Origin: Rhizobiaceae bacterium
Lineage (GTDB): Bacteria; Pseudomonadota; Alphaproteobacteria; Rhizobiales; Rhizobiaceae
Direction: 5' to 3'
DNA length: 64,000 nt
Assembly: GCA_028281105.1 (NCBI GenBank)
Contig: JANQKQ010000026.1
Location: forward strand, 1 to 64,000
The translations under genes and the position numbers were made by a program. The notes below the pieces were generated by a model, which saw nothing but the letters and a program-made list of their open reading frames with translations, searched no databases and was not told the DNA's origin. Each line of letters begins with the position of its first letter. Positions within the stretch are counted from its first letter, which is position 1. Of the stretch, positions 46,803 through 56,664 are shown one piece after another.

Positions 46803-46961
46803 GGACGCGGTTCACCGGCGCGTTGCGGAGAGTAAGGATGATCTGCAATTGCCGCCAAAACGCAAGCCCCGAAAGATCGGCCAGGCCGACCCGGGGCCCA
46901 TCGGGCAAATTGACCGGATGGATGAATTTCGGCATTGAACGGGCGGGAGGAGCCATCGCGC

Positions 46962-47387
46962 ATGCCCAATACCGAATACGACGCCACGCGACTTCTGCAG
47001 CTCGCACGCCAGGCGATGGCAAAAGCGTACGCGCCCTATTCGCAGTTTCCCGTCGGCGCGGCTTTGGTGACGGTTGACGGGCGCGAATATTCCGGCTGCA
47101 ATATCGAGAACGTGGCCTATCCGGAAGGCTGGTGCGCGGAAACCACGGCGATTGCGCACATGGTGATGGACGGTGGCGGGCCGATCGCGGAGCTGGCAGT
47201 CATCGCCGAGAAAGTGGATGCGGTGACGCCGTGCGGCGGCTGTCGGCAGCGCATAGCCGAGTTCGCCCGGCCGGACACCAAGATTCATCTTTGCGGTGGC
47301 GATGGCATCGTCGAGACCACCACGATCGCCGCGTTACTGCCCAAGGCGTTCGAACATTTGGGGGACGAGCCTGGTGAAGGGTCTTAA
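46962..47387 (+). CDS. cdd: Cytidine deaminase
   Basis: 141-residue zinc enzyme converting cytidine or deoxycytidine to uridine forms. The zinc/catalytic motif is WCAETTAI and PCGGCRQ. N-terminal AYAPYSQFPVGAAL binds the nucleoside. The ATG at 46962 has GGAGGAG nine bases upstream; a TTG at 46935 is in frame but unsupported. First gene of the + strand salvage operon; punA begins four bases after its stop. Confidence 0.95.
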   Translation: MPNTEYDATRLLQLARQAMAKAYAPYSQFPVGAALVTVDGREYSGCNIENVAYPEGWCAETTAIAHMVMDGGGPIAELAVIAEKVDAVTPCGGCRQRIAEFARPDTKIHLCGGDGIVETTTIAALLPKAFEHLGDEPGEGS

Positions 47388-47390
47388 TCG

Positions 47391-48191
47391 ATGAAAGCGG
47401 CGACGGCTGAGCTCATCCGCCGGCTCGACGGGCTGGTGCCGAAGACCGCGCTGGTGCTGGGTTCCGGCCTGGGCGGGCTGGTGGACACGGTCTCAAAGCC
47501 CAGCCGGATCTCCTTTGCCGATCTGGACGGCTTTCCGCAAAGCGGCGTTTCCGGACATGCCGGCGAGGTGGTCGCCGGGCGGATCGCCGACGCGCCGGTG
47601 ATCATCCTGTCCGGGCGGGCGCATTATTATGAGCGCGGCGACGCCGCCGCCATGCGCACTCCCATCGAAGCGCTGAAGGCGATCGGCGTCGAACGGCTGA
47701 TATTGACCAATTCAGCCGGCTCTCTGCGCCCAGAAATGGGGCCGGGCTCGGTGATGCAGATCACCGACCACATCAACTTCTCCGGCACCAACCCGCTGAT
47801 CGGCGAACCGACCGACCGCCGTTTCGTCGGGCTCACCAATACCTATGACGAGACCATGCTGGCCGATCTGGCGGCGGCGGGCGAGCAGGCCGGCGTCGAT
47901 TTGCATCGCGGCGTCTATATGTGGTTTTCCGGCCCCACCTTCGAAACTCCGGCCGAGATCAAGCTGGCGCAGATCGTCGGCGCCGACGCCGTCGGCATGT
48001 CGACGGTGCCCGAGGCGATCCTGGCCCGGTTCGTCGGGCTGGACGTTGCGGCGTTCTCGATCATCACCAATCTGGCCGCCGGCATGACCGGCGATGAGCT
48101 GTCGCATACCGAGACCAAGGAGATGGCGCCGAAGGGCGGCGAGCGGCTGGCCAGGCTGTTGGCGGCCTATTTTGAGCGGGCGAAACCATGA
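47391..48191 (+). CDS. punA: Purine nucleoside phosphorylase
   Basis: 266-residue trimeric-type phosphorylase that cleaves purine nucleosides with phosphate. LVLGSGLGGLVD is the phosphate loop, SGRAHYYE a second phosphate site, TNSAGSL the third, and GVYMWFSGPTFETPAEI the purine/ribose site; VGMSTVPEAI also matches. The conserved C-terminal MTGDELSHTET carries the base-recognition Asp/Glu region. The deoC ATG overlaps its stop. Confidence 0.94.
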   Translation: MKAATAELIRRLDGLVPKTALVLGSGLGGLVDTVSKPSRISFADLDGFPQSGVSGHAGEVVAGRIADAPVIILSGRAHYYERGDAAAMRTPIEALKAIGVERLILTNSAGSLRPEMGPGSVMQITDHINFSGTNPLIGEPTDRRFVGLTNTYDETMLADLAAAGEQAGVDLHRGVYMWFSGPTFETPAEIKLAQIVGADAVGMSTVPEAILARFVGLDVAAFSIITNLAAGMTGDELSHTETKEMAPKGGERLARLLAAYFERAKP

Positions 48192-49234
48192 GCAGCGAAC
48201 GAACCTCGACGCTGATGAACGAACAGGCGGGCATGATCAGGCCCGAACCAGGCGATGGGCGCGAACTGGTCGCGGTCACCCCGGCCCATGCCCGCAACGA
48301 GGGTATGGTGCTGCGGCCCGATCTGTTCGAGGGCGTGGAAATCAACCTGTCCGCCGCCCGGCGCCGCGCGGCCACCATGACCACCCGTCGCTCGGTCAAG
48401 AAACAGTGGCAGGCGGCCTGGCTTATCAAGGCGATCCAGACCATCGATCTGACCACGCTCGCCGGCGATGACACGCCCGGCCGCGTGCGCCGTCTGTGCG
48501 CCAAGGCGCGCAATCCGTTGCGCGCGGATCTGATCGCCGCACTCGGCCTCGAAGGCGAACGGGTGACCACCGGTGCGGTGTGCGTTTATCCGACCATGGT
48601 CGCCACCGCCGCCCATGCGCTCGCCGGCACCGGCATTCCCGTCGCTTCCGTCGCCACCGGTTTCCCGGCCGGGCTGACGCCGCTGCCGCAGCGATTGGAA
48701 GAAATCCGCTACGCGGTCGGCGAAGGCGCCGATGAGATCGACATCGTCATCACCCGCGCCCATGTGCTCAACCGGGACTGGCCGGCGCTTTATGACGAGG
48801 TGAGCGCCATGCGCGAAGCCTGCGGCGAAGCACACTTGAAGGCGATCCTGGCCACCGGCGATCTCAAGACCCTGACCAACGTCTACAAGGCGTCGATGGT
48901 GGCGATGATGGCCGGCGCCGACTTCATTAAAACCTCCACCGGCATGGAGGCGGTCAACGCCACGATGCCGGTGAGTCTGGTCATGGTACGCGCCATCCGC
49001 GACTATCTCGACGCCGGCGGCGCACCGGTGGGCTTCAAGCCGGCCGGCGGCCTGCGCAGTGCCAAGGACGCGATGGCCTGGCTGATCCTGATGAAGGAGG
49101 AGCTGGGCCGGGATTGGATGGAGCCCGACCTGTTCCGCATCGGCGCCAGTTCCCTGCTCGCCGACATCGAACGTCAGATCGAGCATTTCGTCACCGGCCG
49201 CTACTCCGCCGGCCACCGCCATCCGATGGGTTAG
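48188..49234 (+). CDS. deoC: Deoxyribose-phosphate aldolase
   Basis: 348-residue class I aldolase splitting 2-deoxyribose 5-phosphate to glyceraldehyde 3-phosphate and acetaldehyde. The Schiff-base Lys is residue 248 in FIKTSTG; VCVYPTMV and EIDIVITRAHVL are core strands. It is about 90 residues longer than the E. coli enzyme, mostly at the N terminus (a long-form DeoC). The ALDH gene follows after eight bases and could oxidise the acetaldehyde. Confidence 0.94.
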   Translation: MSSERTSTLMNEQAGMIRPEPGDGRELVAVTPAHARNEGMVLRPDLFEGVEINLSAARRRAATMTTRRSVKKQWQAAWLIKAIQTIDLTTLAGDDTPGRVRRLCAKARNPLRADLIAALGLEGERVTTGAVCVYPTMVATAAHALAGTGIPVASVATGFPAGLTPLPQRLEEIRYAVGEGADEIDIVITRAHVLNRDWPALYDEVSAMREACGEAHLKAILATGDLKTLTNVYKASMVAMMAGADFIKTSTGMEAVNATMPVSLVMVRAIRDYLDAGGAPVGFKPAGGLRSAKDAMAWLILMKEELGRDWMEPDLFRIGASSLLADIERQIEHFVTGRYSAGHRHPMG

Positions 49235-49242
49235 AAGGCGCA

Positions 49243-51651
49243 ATGAACAAGATCACCGACATCCTCAAGACCATGGACTACGGCCCGGCTCCCGAGGCCG
49301 GCGATATCGCGCAGGCCTGGCTCGACGGCCATGGCCGGGCGTTCGGCCACTTCATCGCCGGTAAGTTCACCGCCCCCAAGTCGGCCAAGACCTTTACGGT
49401 CACCAACCCCGCCACTGGGGCGAAGCTCGCAAAAGTCGCGCTGGGAAAGAAAGCGGACGTTAACGCCGCGGCCAAGGCGGCGAAGAAGGCGTTCGGCCCC
49501 TGGTCGGCGCTGTCCGGTCATCAGCGCGCGCGCCATCTGTATGCGCTCGCCCGCCACATCCAGAAGCATTCGCGCCTGCTGGCGGTGCTGGAGACGCTGG
49601 ACAACGGCAAGCCGATCCGCGAAACCCGGGACTTGGACATTCCCTTGGTGGCGCGGCATTTCTACCATCATGCCGGCTGGGCGCAGTTGCGCGATGACCA
49701 GTTCCCCGGCCAGGCGCCGGCCGGTGTGTGCGGCCAGATCATCCCGTGGAACTTCCCGCTGTTGATGTTGGCCTGGAAAGTCGCACCGGCACTCGCCGCC
49801 GGCTGCACGGTGGTGCTCAAGCCGGCCGAGTATACCCCGCTCACCGCCATGGCCTTCGCCGAGATCTGTCGCGAGGCAGGCCTTCCCGCCGGCGTCTTCA
49901 ACATCGTCAACGGCGACGGCGGCACCGGGGCGGCGATCGTCGCCCATGACGATTTCGCCAAGATCGCCTTCACCGGCTCCACTGAAGTCGGTCGCATCAT
50001 CCGCAAGCAGACGGCGGGCAAAGCCAAGAAATTGTCGCTGGAGCTGGGCGGCAAATCGCCGTTCATCGTGTTCGACGAGGCCGACATCGACGCGGCGGTC
50101 GAAGGTGTGGTCGACGCGATCTGGTTCAACCAGGGCGAGGTGTGCTGCGCCGGCTCGCGCGCGCTGGTCCAGGAAGGCATCGCCGAGAAATTCACCGCCA
50201 AGCTGAAGGCGCGCATGGAGAAGCTGCGTATCGGCGACCCGCTCGACAAGTCGGTCGATATGGGCTCGGTGGTCCACCCGGTACAGCTCGCCAACATCAC
50301 CGAGCGCGTAGACGAGGGCAAGGCCTCCGGCGCCAGCCTGTGGCAGCCCAGCTGGGCGCACGAAATTACCCAGGACGAGCGCGCCAAGGGCTGTTTCTAC
50401 CCGCCCACCCTGTTCACCGACGTTCAGCCGGCTTCGCGGCTGGCTCAGGAAGAGGTGTTCGGACCGGTGATCGCGGCGATGACGTTCCGCACGCCGTCTG
50501 AGGCGGTGGCGCTGGCCAATGACAGCCGGTACGGGCTTGCCGCGTCGATCTGGTCGCAGAGCCTCGACATCGCGTTCGATGCGGCCAAGCGGGTCAAGGC
50601 CGGCGTGGTGTGGATCAACTCCACCAACCTGTTCGACGCGGCCGCCGGCTTCGGCGGCTACAAGGAAAGCGGCTTCGGACGCGAGGGCGGACGCGAGGGC
50701 ATGGCCGAATATCTGGTGCCGGCCTGGGCCAAGAAGGCGGCCGCCCTGCCCAAGGCGAAACCGATGGCGCAGGCGGTCCCGGCCCACAGATCAGTCGAGG
50801 TAGGTGGCGTCGATCGCACCGCCAAACTGTATGTCGGCGGCAAGCAGGCCCGCCCGGACGGTGGTTATTCCTATCCCGTTCTCGATGCCAACGGCGCGCT
50901 CATCACCCAGGCCGGTCTGGGCAACCGCAAGGATATCCGCAACGCCGTGGAGGCCGCGCGCAAAGCCGAAGGCTGGTCGGAGATGACCGGGCATCAGCGC
51001 GCCCAGGTGCTCTATTATCTGGGCGAGAACCTGGAAGCGCGGCGCGACGATTTCATCGCCCTGCTGACCCGCATGACCGGCGCGAGCACCGCCGCAGCCC
51101 GGCGCGAATTCGATGTCTCGCTGGAACGCATCTTCCACTACGCCGCCTGGGCCGACAAATATGACGGCGCGGTGCGCGGACCCGCCGCGAACATGCTGTC
51201 GCTGGCGCTCAACGAGCCGTGGGAGGTGGTCGCGATCTCCTGCCCGCACGAGGCTCCGCTGCTGGCGTTCGTCTCAACGGTGCTGCCGGCAATTGCAATG
51301 GGCAATCGTGTGGTGGTGACGCCCTCGCAGCCGCACCCGCTGATCGCCACCGAACTGTATCAGGTGCTCGACACGTCCGACGTGCCCGGCGGGGTCGTCA
51401 ACATCGTCACCGGCGACCGCGACGAACTGGCCAAAACGCTGGCCGCCCATGACGACGTCGCGGCGCACTGGTATTTCGGCACGGCCGACGGCAGCGCCAT
51501 GGTCGAGGCTGAATCGGCGGGCAATCTGAAGGCCACCTGGGTCAACAACGGCAAGGCACGCGACTGGTTCGATCACGAACAGGGAGCAGGCGAAGAGTTT
51601 TTGTTCCGCGCGGTACGGATCAAGAATATCTGGACGCCGTTCGGCGTGTAG
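49243..51651 (+). CDS. Double-domain aldehyde dehydrogenase, ALDH16 type
   Basis: 802 residues containing two aldehyde dehydrogenase domains. The first (about 30-500) is active-type: IIPWNFPLLML, Glu267 in LELGGKSP and Cys301 in NQGEVCCAGSR. The second (about 525-802) is shorter and has no Cys in the expected region (TWVNNGKARDW), though it keeps NAD-fold features. This matches the ALDH16 family, known from animals and a few bacteria. The ATG at 49243 has AGAAGG four bases upstream. Located between deoC and deoA, its likely substrate is acetaldehyde or a related aldehyde. Confidence 0.88.
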   Translation: MNKITDILKTMDYGPAPEAGDIAQAWLDGHGRAFGHFIAGKFTAPKSAKTFTVTNPATGAKLAKVALGKKADVNAAAKAAKKAFGPWSALSGHQRARHLYALARHIQKHSRLLAVLETLDNGKPIRETRDLDIPLVARHFYHHAGWAQLRDDQFPGQAPAGVCGQIIPWNFPLLMLAWKVAPALAAGCTVVLKPAEYTPLTAMAFAEICREAGLPAGVFNIVNGDGGTGAAIVAHDDFAKIAFTGSTEVGRIIRKQTAGKAKKLSLELGGKSPFIVFDEADIDAAVEGVVDAIWFNQGEVCCAGSRALVQEGIAEKFTAKLKARMEKLRIGDPLDKSVDMGSVVHPVQLANITERVDEGKASGASLWQPSWAHEITQDERAKGCFYPPTLFTDVQPASRLAQEEVFGPVIAAMTFRTPSEAVALANDSRYGLAASIWSQSLDIAFDAAKRVKAGVVWINSTNLFDAAAGFGGYKESGFGREGGREGMAEYLVPAWAKKAAALPKAKPMAQAVPAHRSVEVGGVDRTAKLYVGGKQARPDGGYSYPVLDANGALITQAGLGNRKDIRNAVEAARKAEGWSEMTGHQRAQVLYYLGENLEARRDDFIALLTRMTGASTAAARREFDVSLERIFHYAAWADKYDGAVRGPAANMLSLALNEPWEVVAISCPHEAPLLAFVSTVLPAIAMGNRVVVTPSQPHPLIATELYQVLDTSDVPGGVVNIVTGDRDELAKTLAAHDDVAAHWYFGTADGSAMVEAESAGNLKATWVNNGKARDWFDHEQGAGEEFLFRAVRIKNIWTPFGV

Positions 51652-51663
51652 AAGGGACGCGCG

Positions 51664-52983
51664 ATGCTACCGCAGGAAGTCATCCGAACCAAGCGGGACG
51701 GCGACGTGCTGGACGGCGACGCCATCGCCGATTTCATCGCCGGCGTCACCGACGGCCGGGTCAGCGAGGGCCAGGTGGCCGCCTTCGCGATGGCGATCTT
51801 CTTCAACGGCCTGGAACGGGCCGAGGCGGTCGCGCTCACCCAGGCCATGCGCGATTCGGGCGAAGTGCTCGACTGGTCTTCGCTCGACGGCCCGGTGCTC
51901 GACAAGCACTCCACCGGCGGTGTCGGCGACAACGTTTCGTTGATGCTGGCGCCGGCGGTGGCCGCCTGCGGCGGCTTCGTGCCAATGATCTCCGGGCGCG
52001 GTCTGGGCCACACCGGCGGCACGCTTGATAAGTTCGATTCCATCCCCGGCTACCGCACCGAGCCGGACACCGGCCTGTTTCGCGAAGTGGTCGCCGACGT
52101 GGGCTGCGCCATCATCGGCCAGACCGCCGATCTCGCTCCCGCCGACAAGCGCCTGTACGCGGTCCGCGACGTCACCGCCACCGTCGAGAGCATACCCCTG
52201 ATCACCGCCTCGATCCTGTCGAAAAAACTCGCCGCCGGCCTCGACGGCCTGGTGCTCGACGTCAAGACCGGCTCCGGCGCGTTCATGGCGTCGGTCGACG
52301 GCGCGCGCGAACTGGCGCGCAGCCTGGTCGACGTGGCGAACGGCGCAGGCCTCGCCACCACCGCGCTGATCACCGACATGGACCATCCGCTGGCCACCGC
52401 GGCCGGCAACGCGGTGGAGATGCGCAACGCCGTCGACTTCCTGGCCGGCAAGCGCATGGACGCGGCGCTCGCGGAAGTCGTTGCCGCGCTGGGGGCCGAA
52501 ATGCTGGTGAGCGGCGGGCTGGCCGACGATTCCGAGGCCGGCGAGGCGAAGATGCACGAGGCATTCTCCTCGGGCGCGGCGATCGAAACGTTCGCGCGCA
52601 TGGTCGCCGCGCTGGGCGGACCGGCCGACTTCGTCGAGAAGATAGATGATTACCTCAAACCGCCGCCGATCCGGCACGAAGTCCTCGCGCCCGACGGCAG
52701 CGAGGCCATGGTCGGCAATCTCGCCTTCGATACACGGCAGGTCGGCCTGGCGATCATCGAGCTGGGTGGCGGGCGCACCCGCCCGGGCGATGAAATCGAC
52801 CATGCCGTCGGCATCACCGACATCGCCGGCCGCGACTGGGACGGTGCCGCACCGGTATGCGTCATCCACGCGCGCGACGAGGCGACGGCGAAACGGGCGG
52901 AGGACCGCGTCCGCGCCGCGATACGCCCCGGCGCGGATGGAGCCGGCGCCAGGCCGGTCATCGAGCGGTGGACCAAGTCGTAA
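51664..52983 (+). CDS. deoA: Thymidine/pyrimidine nucleoside phosphorylase
   Basis: 439-residue phosphorylase. DKHSTGGVGDNVSL and ISGRGLGHTGGTLDK are the phosphate- and base-binding hallmarks, with KKLAAGLDGLVLDVKTGSGAF. It cleaves thymidine and deoxyuridine to the base and deoxyribose 1-phosphate. It begins 12 bases after the ALDH stop, supporting a single transcript. Together with DeoB, DeoC and the ALDH it yields central metabolites. Confidence 0.95.
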   Translation: MLPQEVIRTKRDGDVLDGDAIADFIAGVTDGRVSEGQVAAFAMAIFFNGLERAEAVALTQAMRDSGEVLDWSSLDGPVLDKHSTGGVGDNVSLMLAPAVAACGGFVPMISGRGLGHTGGTLDKFDSIPGYRTEPDTGLFREVVADVGCAIIGQTADLAPADKRLYAVRDVTATVESIPLITASILSKKLAAGLDGLVLDVKTGSGAFMASVDGARELARSLVDVANGAGLATTALITDMDHPLATAAGNAVEMRNAVDFLAGKRMDAALAEVVAALGAEMLVSGGLADDSEAGEAKMHEAFSSGAAIETFARMVAALGGPADFVEKIDDYLKPPPIRHEVLAPDGSEAMVGNLAFDTRQVGLAIIELGGGRTRPGDEIDHAVGITDIAGRDWDGAAPVCVIHARDEATAKRAEDRVRAAIRPGADGAGARPVIERWTKS

Positions 52984-53003
52984 CGGGCGGCGTGCGTACG
53001 GAC

Positions 53004-53630
53004 ATGGATACCAGCTTGAACCGATATGCCGCCCTCGATGCGCGCGCCGACGGCAATGACGAGGAACTGGCCCGCATCTACGACGATTGGGCCGCCCGCT
53101 ACGAACACGACAACGACAACGCGCTGGGAACGGTCTCCCAGCCGGTCGCCGTGCATTACTTCTCACGCTTCGCGCAGGATCGGTCGATCTCCATCCTCGA
53201 TGTAGGCTGCGGCACCGGCCTGGTCGGCAGGCACCTGGCCGAAGCCGGCTACACCATCGTCGACGGTCTTGATCTTTCCGTGCAAATGCTGGAGATCGCC
53301 CGTTCCCGCCCCTACCGCCGCCTGCACTGCGCAAGCCTGAGCGCCGGACTGCCGTTCGACGACGGAGCATATGGCGCTGCACTGTGCGTGGGCGTGTTCA
53401 CCCACGGTCATGTGCCATCCTCGGCGTTGGCCGAGCTGGCCCGCGTGGTCCGGCCCGACGGGCTGGTCTGCTTCACGGTCAATGACGACATATACCATTC
53501 GGACGGGTTCGAGGCGGAGGCCCGTCGGCTCGAGACCGCCGGCGTCTGGACGCCGTTGGTGATCGAGAACGACCGCTATATGACCGCGGAGGGCGTCACC
53601 GGCTGGTATCACGTGATGCGGGTGTCGTAG
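53004..53630 (+). CDS. Class I SAM-dependent methyltransferase
   Basis: 208-residue methyltransferase. The SAM motif is ILDVGCGTGLVG near residue 63, followed by VDGLDLS and FDDGAYGAALCVGVF. Substrate unknown. The ATG at 53004 is chosen; a GTG at 52992 is an alternative. It follows deoA by 20 bases and may be cotranscribed without metabolic relation. Confidence 0.88.
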   Translation: MDTSLNRYAALDARADGNDEELARIYDDWAARYEHDNDNALGTVSQPVAVHYFSRFAQDRSISILDVGCGTGLVGRHLAEAGYTIVDGLDLSVQMLEIARSRPYRRLHCASLSAGLPFDDGAYGAALCVGVFTHGHVPSSALAELARVVRPDGLVCFTVNDDIYHSDGFEAEARRLETAGVWTPLVIENDRYMTAEGVTGWYHVMRVS

Positions 53631-53650
53631 GTCCGGCGGTTAAGACCGGG

Positions 53651-55174
53651 CTACTCCAGCTTCTGATTGTACTCGCCTACTTCGGGGTTCTCGCGCAGGA
53701 GCGCGTCGATCGCTTCGAACATCGCCCGCTTGCGTTCGTCGGATACCGGGCTTTCCACCACCACCACGAGTTTCGGTTCGTTCGATGAGGCCCGGATCAA
53801 TCCCCAGGTGCCGTCCTCGGCGCTGACCCGCGCGCCGTTGACGGTGACCAGGTCGGCTATCGCCTGTCCGGCTATCGCCTCGCCCGCACGCCGCATCGCT
53901 TCCAGCCGCTCGCTCACGCGGCTCACCACGTCGTATTTCACCTCATCGGCGCAATAGGGCGACATGGTCGGGGAACCGTAGGTCAGCGGAAGGGCGCGGC
54001 GCAGGTCGGCCATCGAGCGGCCGGGATTGCGTTCAAGCATGCCGCACACCGCGATCGCTGTCACCAATGCATCGTCATAGCCGCGGCCGATCGGCTCCCC
54101 GAAGAAGAAGTGACCCGACTTCTCAAAGCCGGCGGTCGCGCCGGTCTCCGAAACCCGCCGCTTGATGTAGGAATGTCCGGTCTTCCAATACTCCGTGCTG
54201 GCGCCCTGGTCTTTCAATACATCGTCGGTGGCGAACAGGCCGGTGGATTTGACGTCGACGACGAACTTGGCGCCGGCGTGCACAGCGGAAATGTCGCGCG
54301 CCAGCATCACACCCACCTTGTCGGCGAAAATCTCCTCGCCTTCATCGTCGACCACGCCACAACGATCCCCGTCTCCGTCGAAGCCGAAGGCGAGATCGGC
54401 GCCGTGTTCGCGAACCTTCTTCCCCATGGCGCGCAGCATGCCCATGTCTTCCGGGTTCGGATTATAGTTGGGAAAGGAATGGTCGAGCTCGGTGTCCATC
54501 GCGATGACTTCGACCCCCAGCCGCTCCAATACCGCCGGCGCGAACGCACCTGCGGTCCCGTTGCCACAGGCCGCCACCGCGCGAATCTTGCGTTCAAAAG
54601 GCTGCCGATCCGCCAGATGCGCGATGTAGCGCTCGGCAAATCCCGGCACGAACTCGTAGGCCCCGCCGTCCGCCGCCTGCCACTGGCCGCCCAGCACGAT
54701 GTCGCGCAGCCGGCCCATCTCGTCGGGCCCGAAGGTGAGCGGACGCTCGCAACCCATCTTCACTCCGGTCCAGCCATTGTCGTTGTGCGAGGCGGTGACC
54801 ATGGCGACCGAGGGAACATCGAGCGCGAACTGCGCATAGTAGGCCGTTGGCGACAAAGCCAGGCCGATGTCTTTTACCCGCGCCCCACCGGCGACGAGGC
54901 CGGTTATGAGCGCCTGCTTGATCGATAGTGAATAGGACCGGTAGTCGTGACCGGCGACGATGTCGGGTCCGGCCCCCAGTTCCCGGATCAGGGTGGCCAG
55001 TCCCATGCCCAGCGCCTGAACCCCCAGCAGATTGAGTTCCGGGATACGCTGGGATCCGGGATGGCCGAACCACCAGCGCGCGTCATATTCGCGGAACCCG
55101 GTCGGCTTGACGAGCGGAACGTTCTCGAATTCGGCGGTGCCTGGGGTCAGTTCGGCGACGGGAACGGGCAGCAT
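53651..55174 (-). CDS. Phosphomannomutase/phosphoglucomutase
   Basis: 507-residue alpha-D-phosphohexomutase. The phosphoserine motif is VTASHNDNGWTG, the Mg-binding loop GFDGDGDRCGVVD, the sugar-binding loop GEPIGRGYDD-type segment (SGHFFFGEP), and the C-terminal phosphate site RASSNEPKLVV. It interconverts 1- and 6-phosphohexoses for polysaccharide synthesis. Length is above the common 460 residues. The ATG at 55174 is preferred over a TTG at 55204; neither has a clear ribosome site. Confidence 0.92.
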   Translation of the reverse strand: MLPVPVAELTPGTAEFENVPLVKPTGFREYDARWWFGHPGSQRIPELNLLGVQALGMGLATLIRELGAGPDIVAGHDYRSYSLSIKQALITGLVAGGARVKDIGLALSPTAYYAQFALDVPSVAMVTASHNDNGWTGVKMGCERPLTFGPDEMGRLRDIVLGGQWQAADGGAYEFVPGFAERYIAHLADRQPFERKIRAVAACGNGTAGAFAPAVLERLGVEVIAMDTELDHSFPNYNPNPEDMGMLRAMGKKVREHGADLAFGFDGDGDRCGVVDDEGEEIFADKVGVMLARDISAVHAGAKFVVDVKSTGLFATDDVLKDQGASTEYWKTGHSYIKRRVSETGATAGFEKSGHFFFGEPIGRGYDDALVTAIAVCGMLERNPGRSMADLRRALPLTYGSPTMSPYCADEVKYDVVSRVSERLEAMRRAGEAIAGQAIADLVTVNGARVSAEDGTWGLIRASSNEPKLVVVVESPVSDERKRAMFEAIDALLRENPEVGEYNQKLE

Positions 55175-55228
55175 GGGCACTGCTGTAGGTGAACCGCGTG
55201 CCAATCACAAGGGCGCCGCTTCCCGCCG

Positions 55229-55762
55229 CTACTGGATCAGCACCAGCTCGCCGCGCTCGACCCGAAAGCTCTTCAACCGGCCGAGAAAACTCATGCCCAG
55301 CAGCACGGTGTCGAGCGCTTCGTCGCGCAGCACGCTGGCCCGCACGTCGCGCACCGAAACCCGGCCGATGCGCACCTCGCCAATGGTCGCCTGTGCCGCC
55401 GCCGTGGTGCCGTTGGCGGTGCTGACCCGATACTTGAAATCGGACGTCTTCAGCCGGATCCCGAGCCTGCGCGCGGCCGATTCGTTGAGCGCCACCAGGG
55501 TGGCGCCGGTGTCGACCAACACTTGGACGCGGCGATTGTTCATCTTCGCGTCGGCATGATAATGGCCTGTGCGATCGGCTTGCAGTCGAACCGATCTTCC
55601 CGAAAGCGGATTGCCGCCCGCGCCTTCACCACGGGTTTCCGCCGAGATCGGTTTTGCGACGGTCGGCGGGGCCTGGGGCTCGTCGGCGAACTGCTGCAAG
55701 ATGCGCGGCGCCTCGAAGGCGGCTACCGCGACCACGGCGATCAATGCAAGACTGCGCCACAT
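55229..55762 (-). CDS. Membrane-anchored retropepsin-like aspartic protease
   Basis: 177-residue protein with one N-terminal membrane segment (residues 2-20) and a C-terminal single-domain aspartic protease fold of clan AA. The catalytic LVDTGATLVALN is near residue 84, and LGMSFLGRLKSF is the hydrophobic-glycine end of the fold. It belongs to the TIGR02281-type bacterial retropepsin homologues that act as dimers in the periplasm. The ATG at 55762 has GGAG seven bases upstream; the longer frame to 55813 is rejected. Confidence 0.87.
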   Translation of the reverse strand: MWRSLALIAVVAVAAFEAPRILQQFADEPQAPPTVAKPISAETRGEGAGGNPLSGRSVRLQADRTGHYHADAKMNNRRVQVLVDTGATLVALNESAARRLGIRLKTSDFKYRVSTANGTTAAAQATIGEVRIGRVSVRDVRASVLRDEALDTVLLGMSFLGRLKSFRVERGELVLIQ

Positions 55763-55928
55763 GTGCCTGCTCCGGCTGCTTCGTTGGCCGACCCATCGGT
55801 CGGAAACAGCCACAATAAGGCATCGCGCCTAATGACGGGTATCCGGCCCGCAGGGACCGCCGGCAGCCGGAGAAAAATCGCGATAGCGGTAAACGGCGCG
55901 TTAACGCTGGCGCGCCCGCCGGTCAGAC

Positions 55929-56558
55929 CTACTTGGTCCCGTACATGCGATCGCCCGCGTCGCCCAGGCCGGGCACGATGTAGCCTTTGTCGTTGAGATG
56001 GCTGTCGATGGCCGCGGTGAAGATCGGCACGTCGGGCTGGGAAGCGGCGAAGGCTTCGATCCCTTCCGGCGCCGCCAGCAGGCACAGGAAGCGGATATTG
56101 TTGGCGCCGCGCTCCTTCAGTTTGTCGATGGCGGCGGTAGCCGAGTTGGCGGTGGCCAGCATCGGATCGACCACCACCACGAGCCGGTCGGAGATGTCTT
56201 CGGGCGCCTTGAAGTAATACTCGATCGCCTCCAGCGTCTTGTGGTCGCGATACAGCCCCACATGCGCCACCCGGGCCGACGGCACCAGATCGAGCATGCC
56301 CTCCAGCAGCCCGTTGCCGGCACGCAGGATCGAGGCGAACACCAGCTTCTTGCCGGCGATCACCGGAGCCGACATGTCGGTAAGCGGCGTTTCGATGTTG
56401 ACGTTGGTGAGTTCGAGATCCCGGGTCACCTCGTAGCACAACAACAACGACACCTCGCGCAGCAGCCGGCGGAAGCCGGCTGTCGAGGTGTTCTTGTCTC
56501 GCATCAAGGTAAGCTTGTGCTGGACCAGCGGGTGATCGACGACGGTGACGTTGGCCAT
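55929..56558 (-). CDS. upp: Uracil phosphoribosyltransferase
   Basis: 209-residue salvage enzyme making UMP from uracil and [15 protein letters not shown] and RDKNTS open the chain, the PRPP site is [14 protein letters not shown], and the C-terminal [14 protein letters not shown] is the uracil site. The ATG at 56558 gives the standard length; the frame extends ten residues upstream. It uses uracil from DeoA/Cdd products. deoB lies 106 bases upstream on the same strand. Confidence 0.96.
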   Translation of the reverse strand: MANVTVVDHPLVQHKLTLMRDKNTSTAGFRRLLREVSLLLCYEVTRDLELTNVNIETPLTDMSAPVIAGKKLVFASILRAGNGLLEGMLDLVPSARVAHVGLYRDHKTLEAIEYYFKAPEDISDRLVVVVDPMLATANSATAAIDKLKERGANNIRFLCLLAAPEGIEAFAASQPDVPIFTAAIDSHLNDKGYIVPGLGDAGDRMYGTK

Positions 56559-56664
56559 GACCGGTTTGGTTCCTGAAGTTGCGGCCATTCACCCTAGCGC
56601 CGGCCCGTGGCGTTGCTCAAGCTGTCGGGCGCTGTTTCCCCATCTGTAGCCGCCGCCAGCCGTC

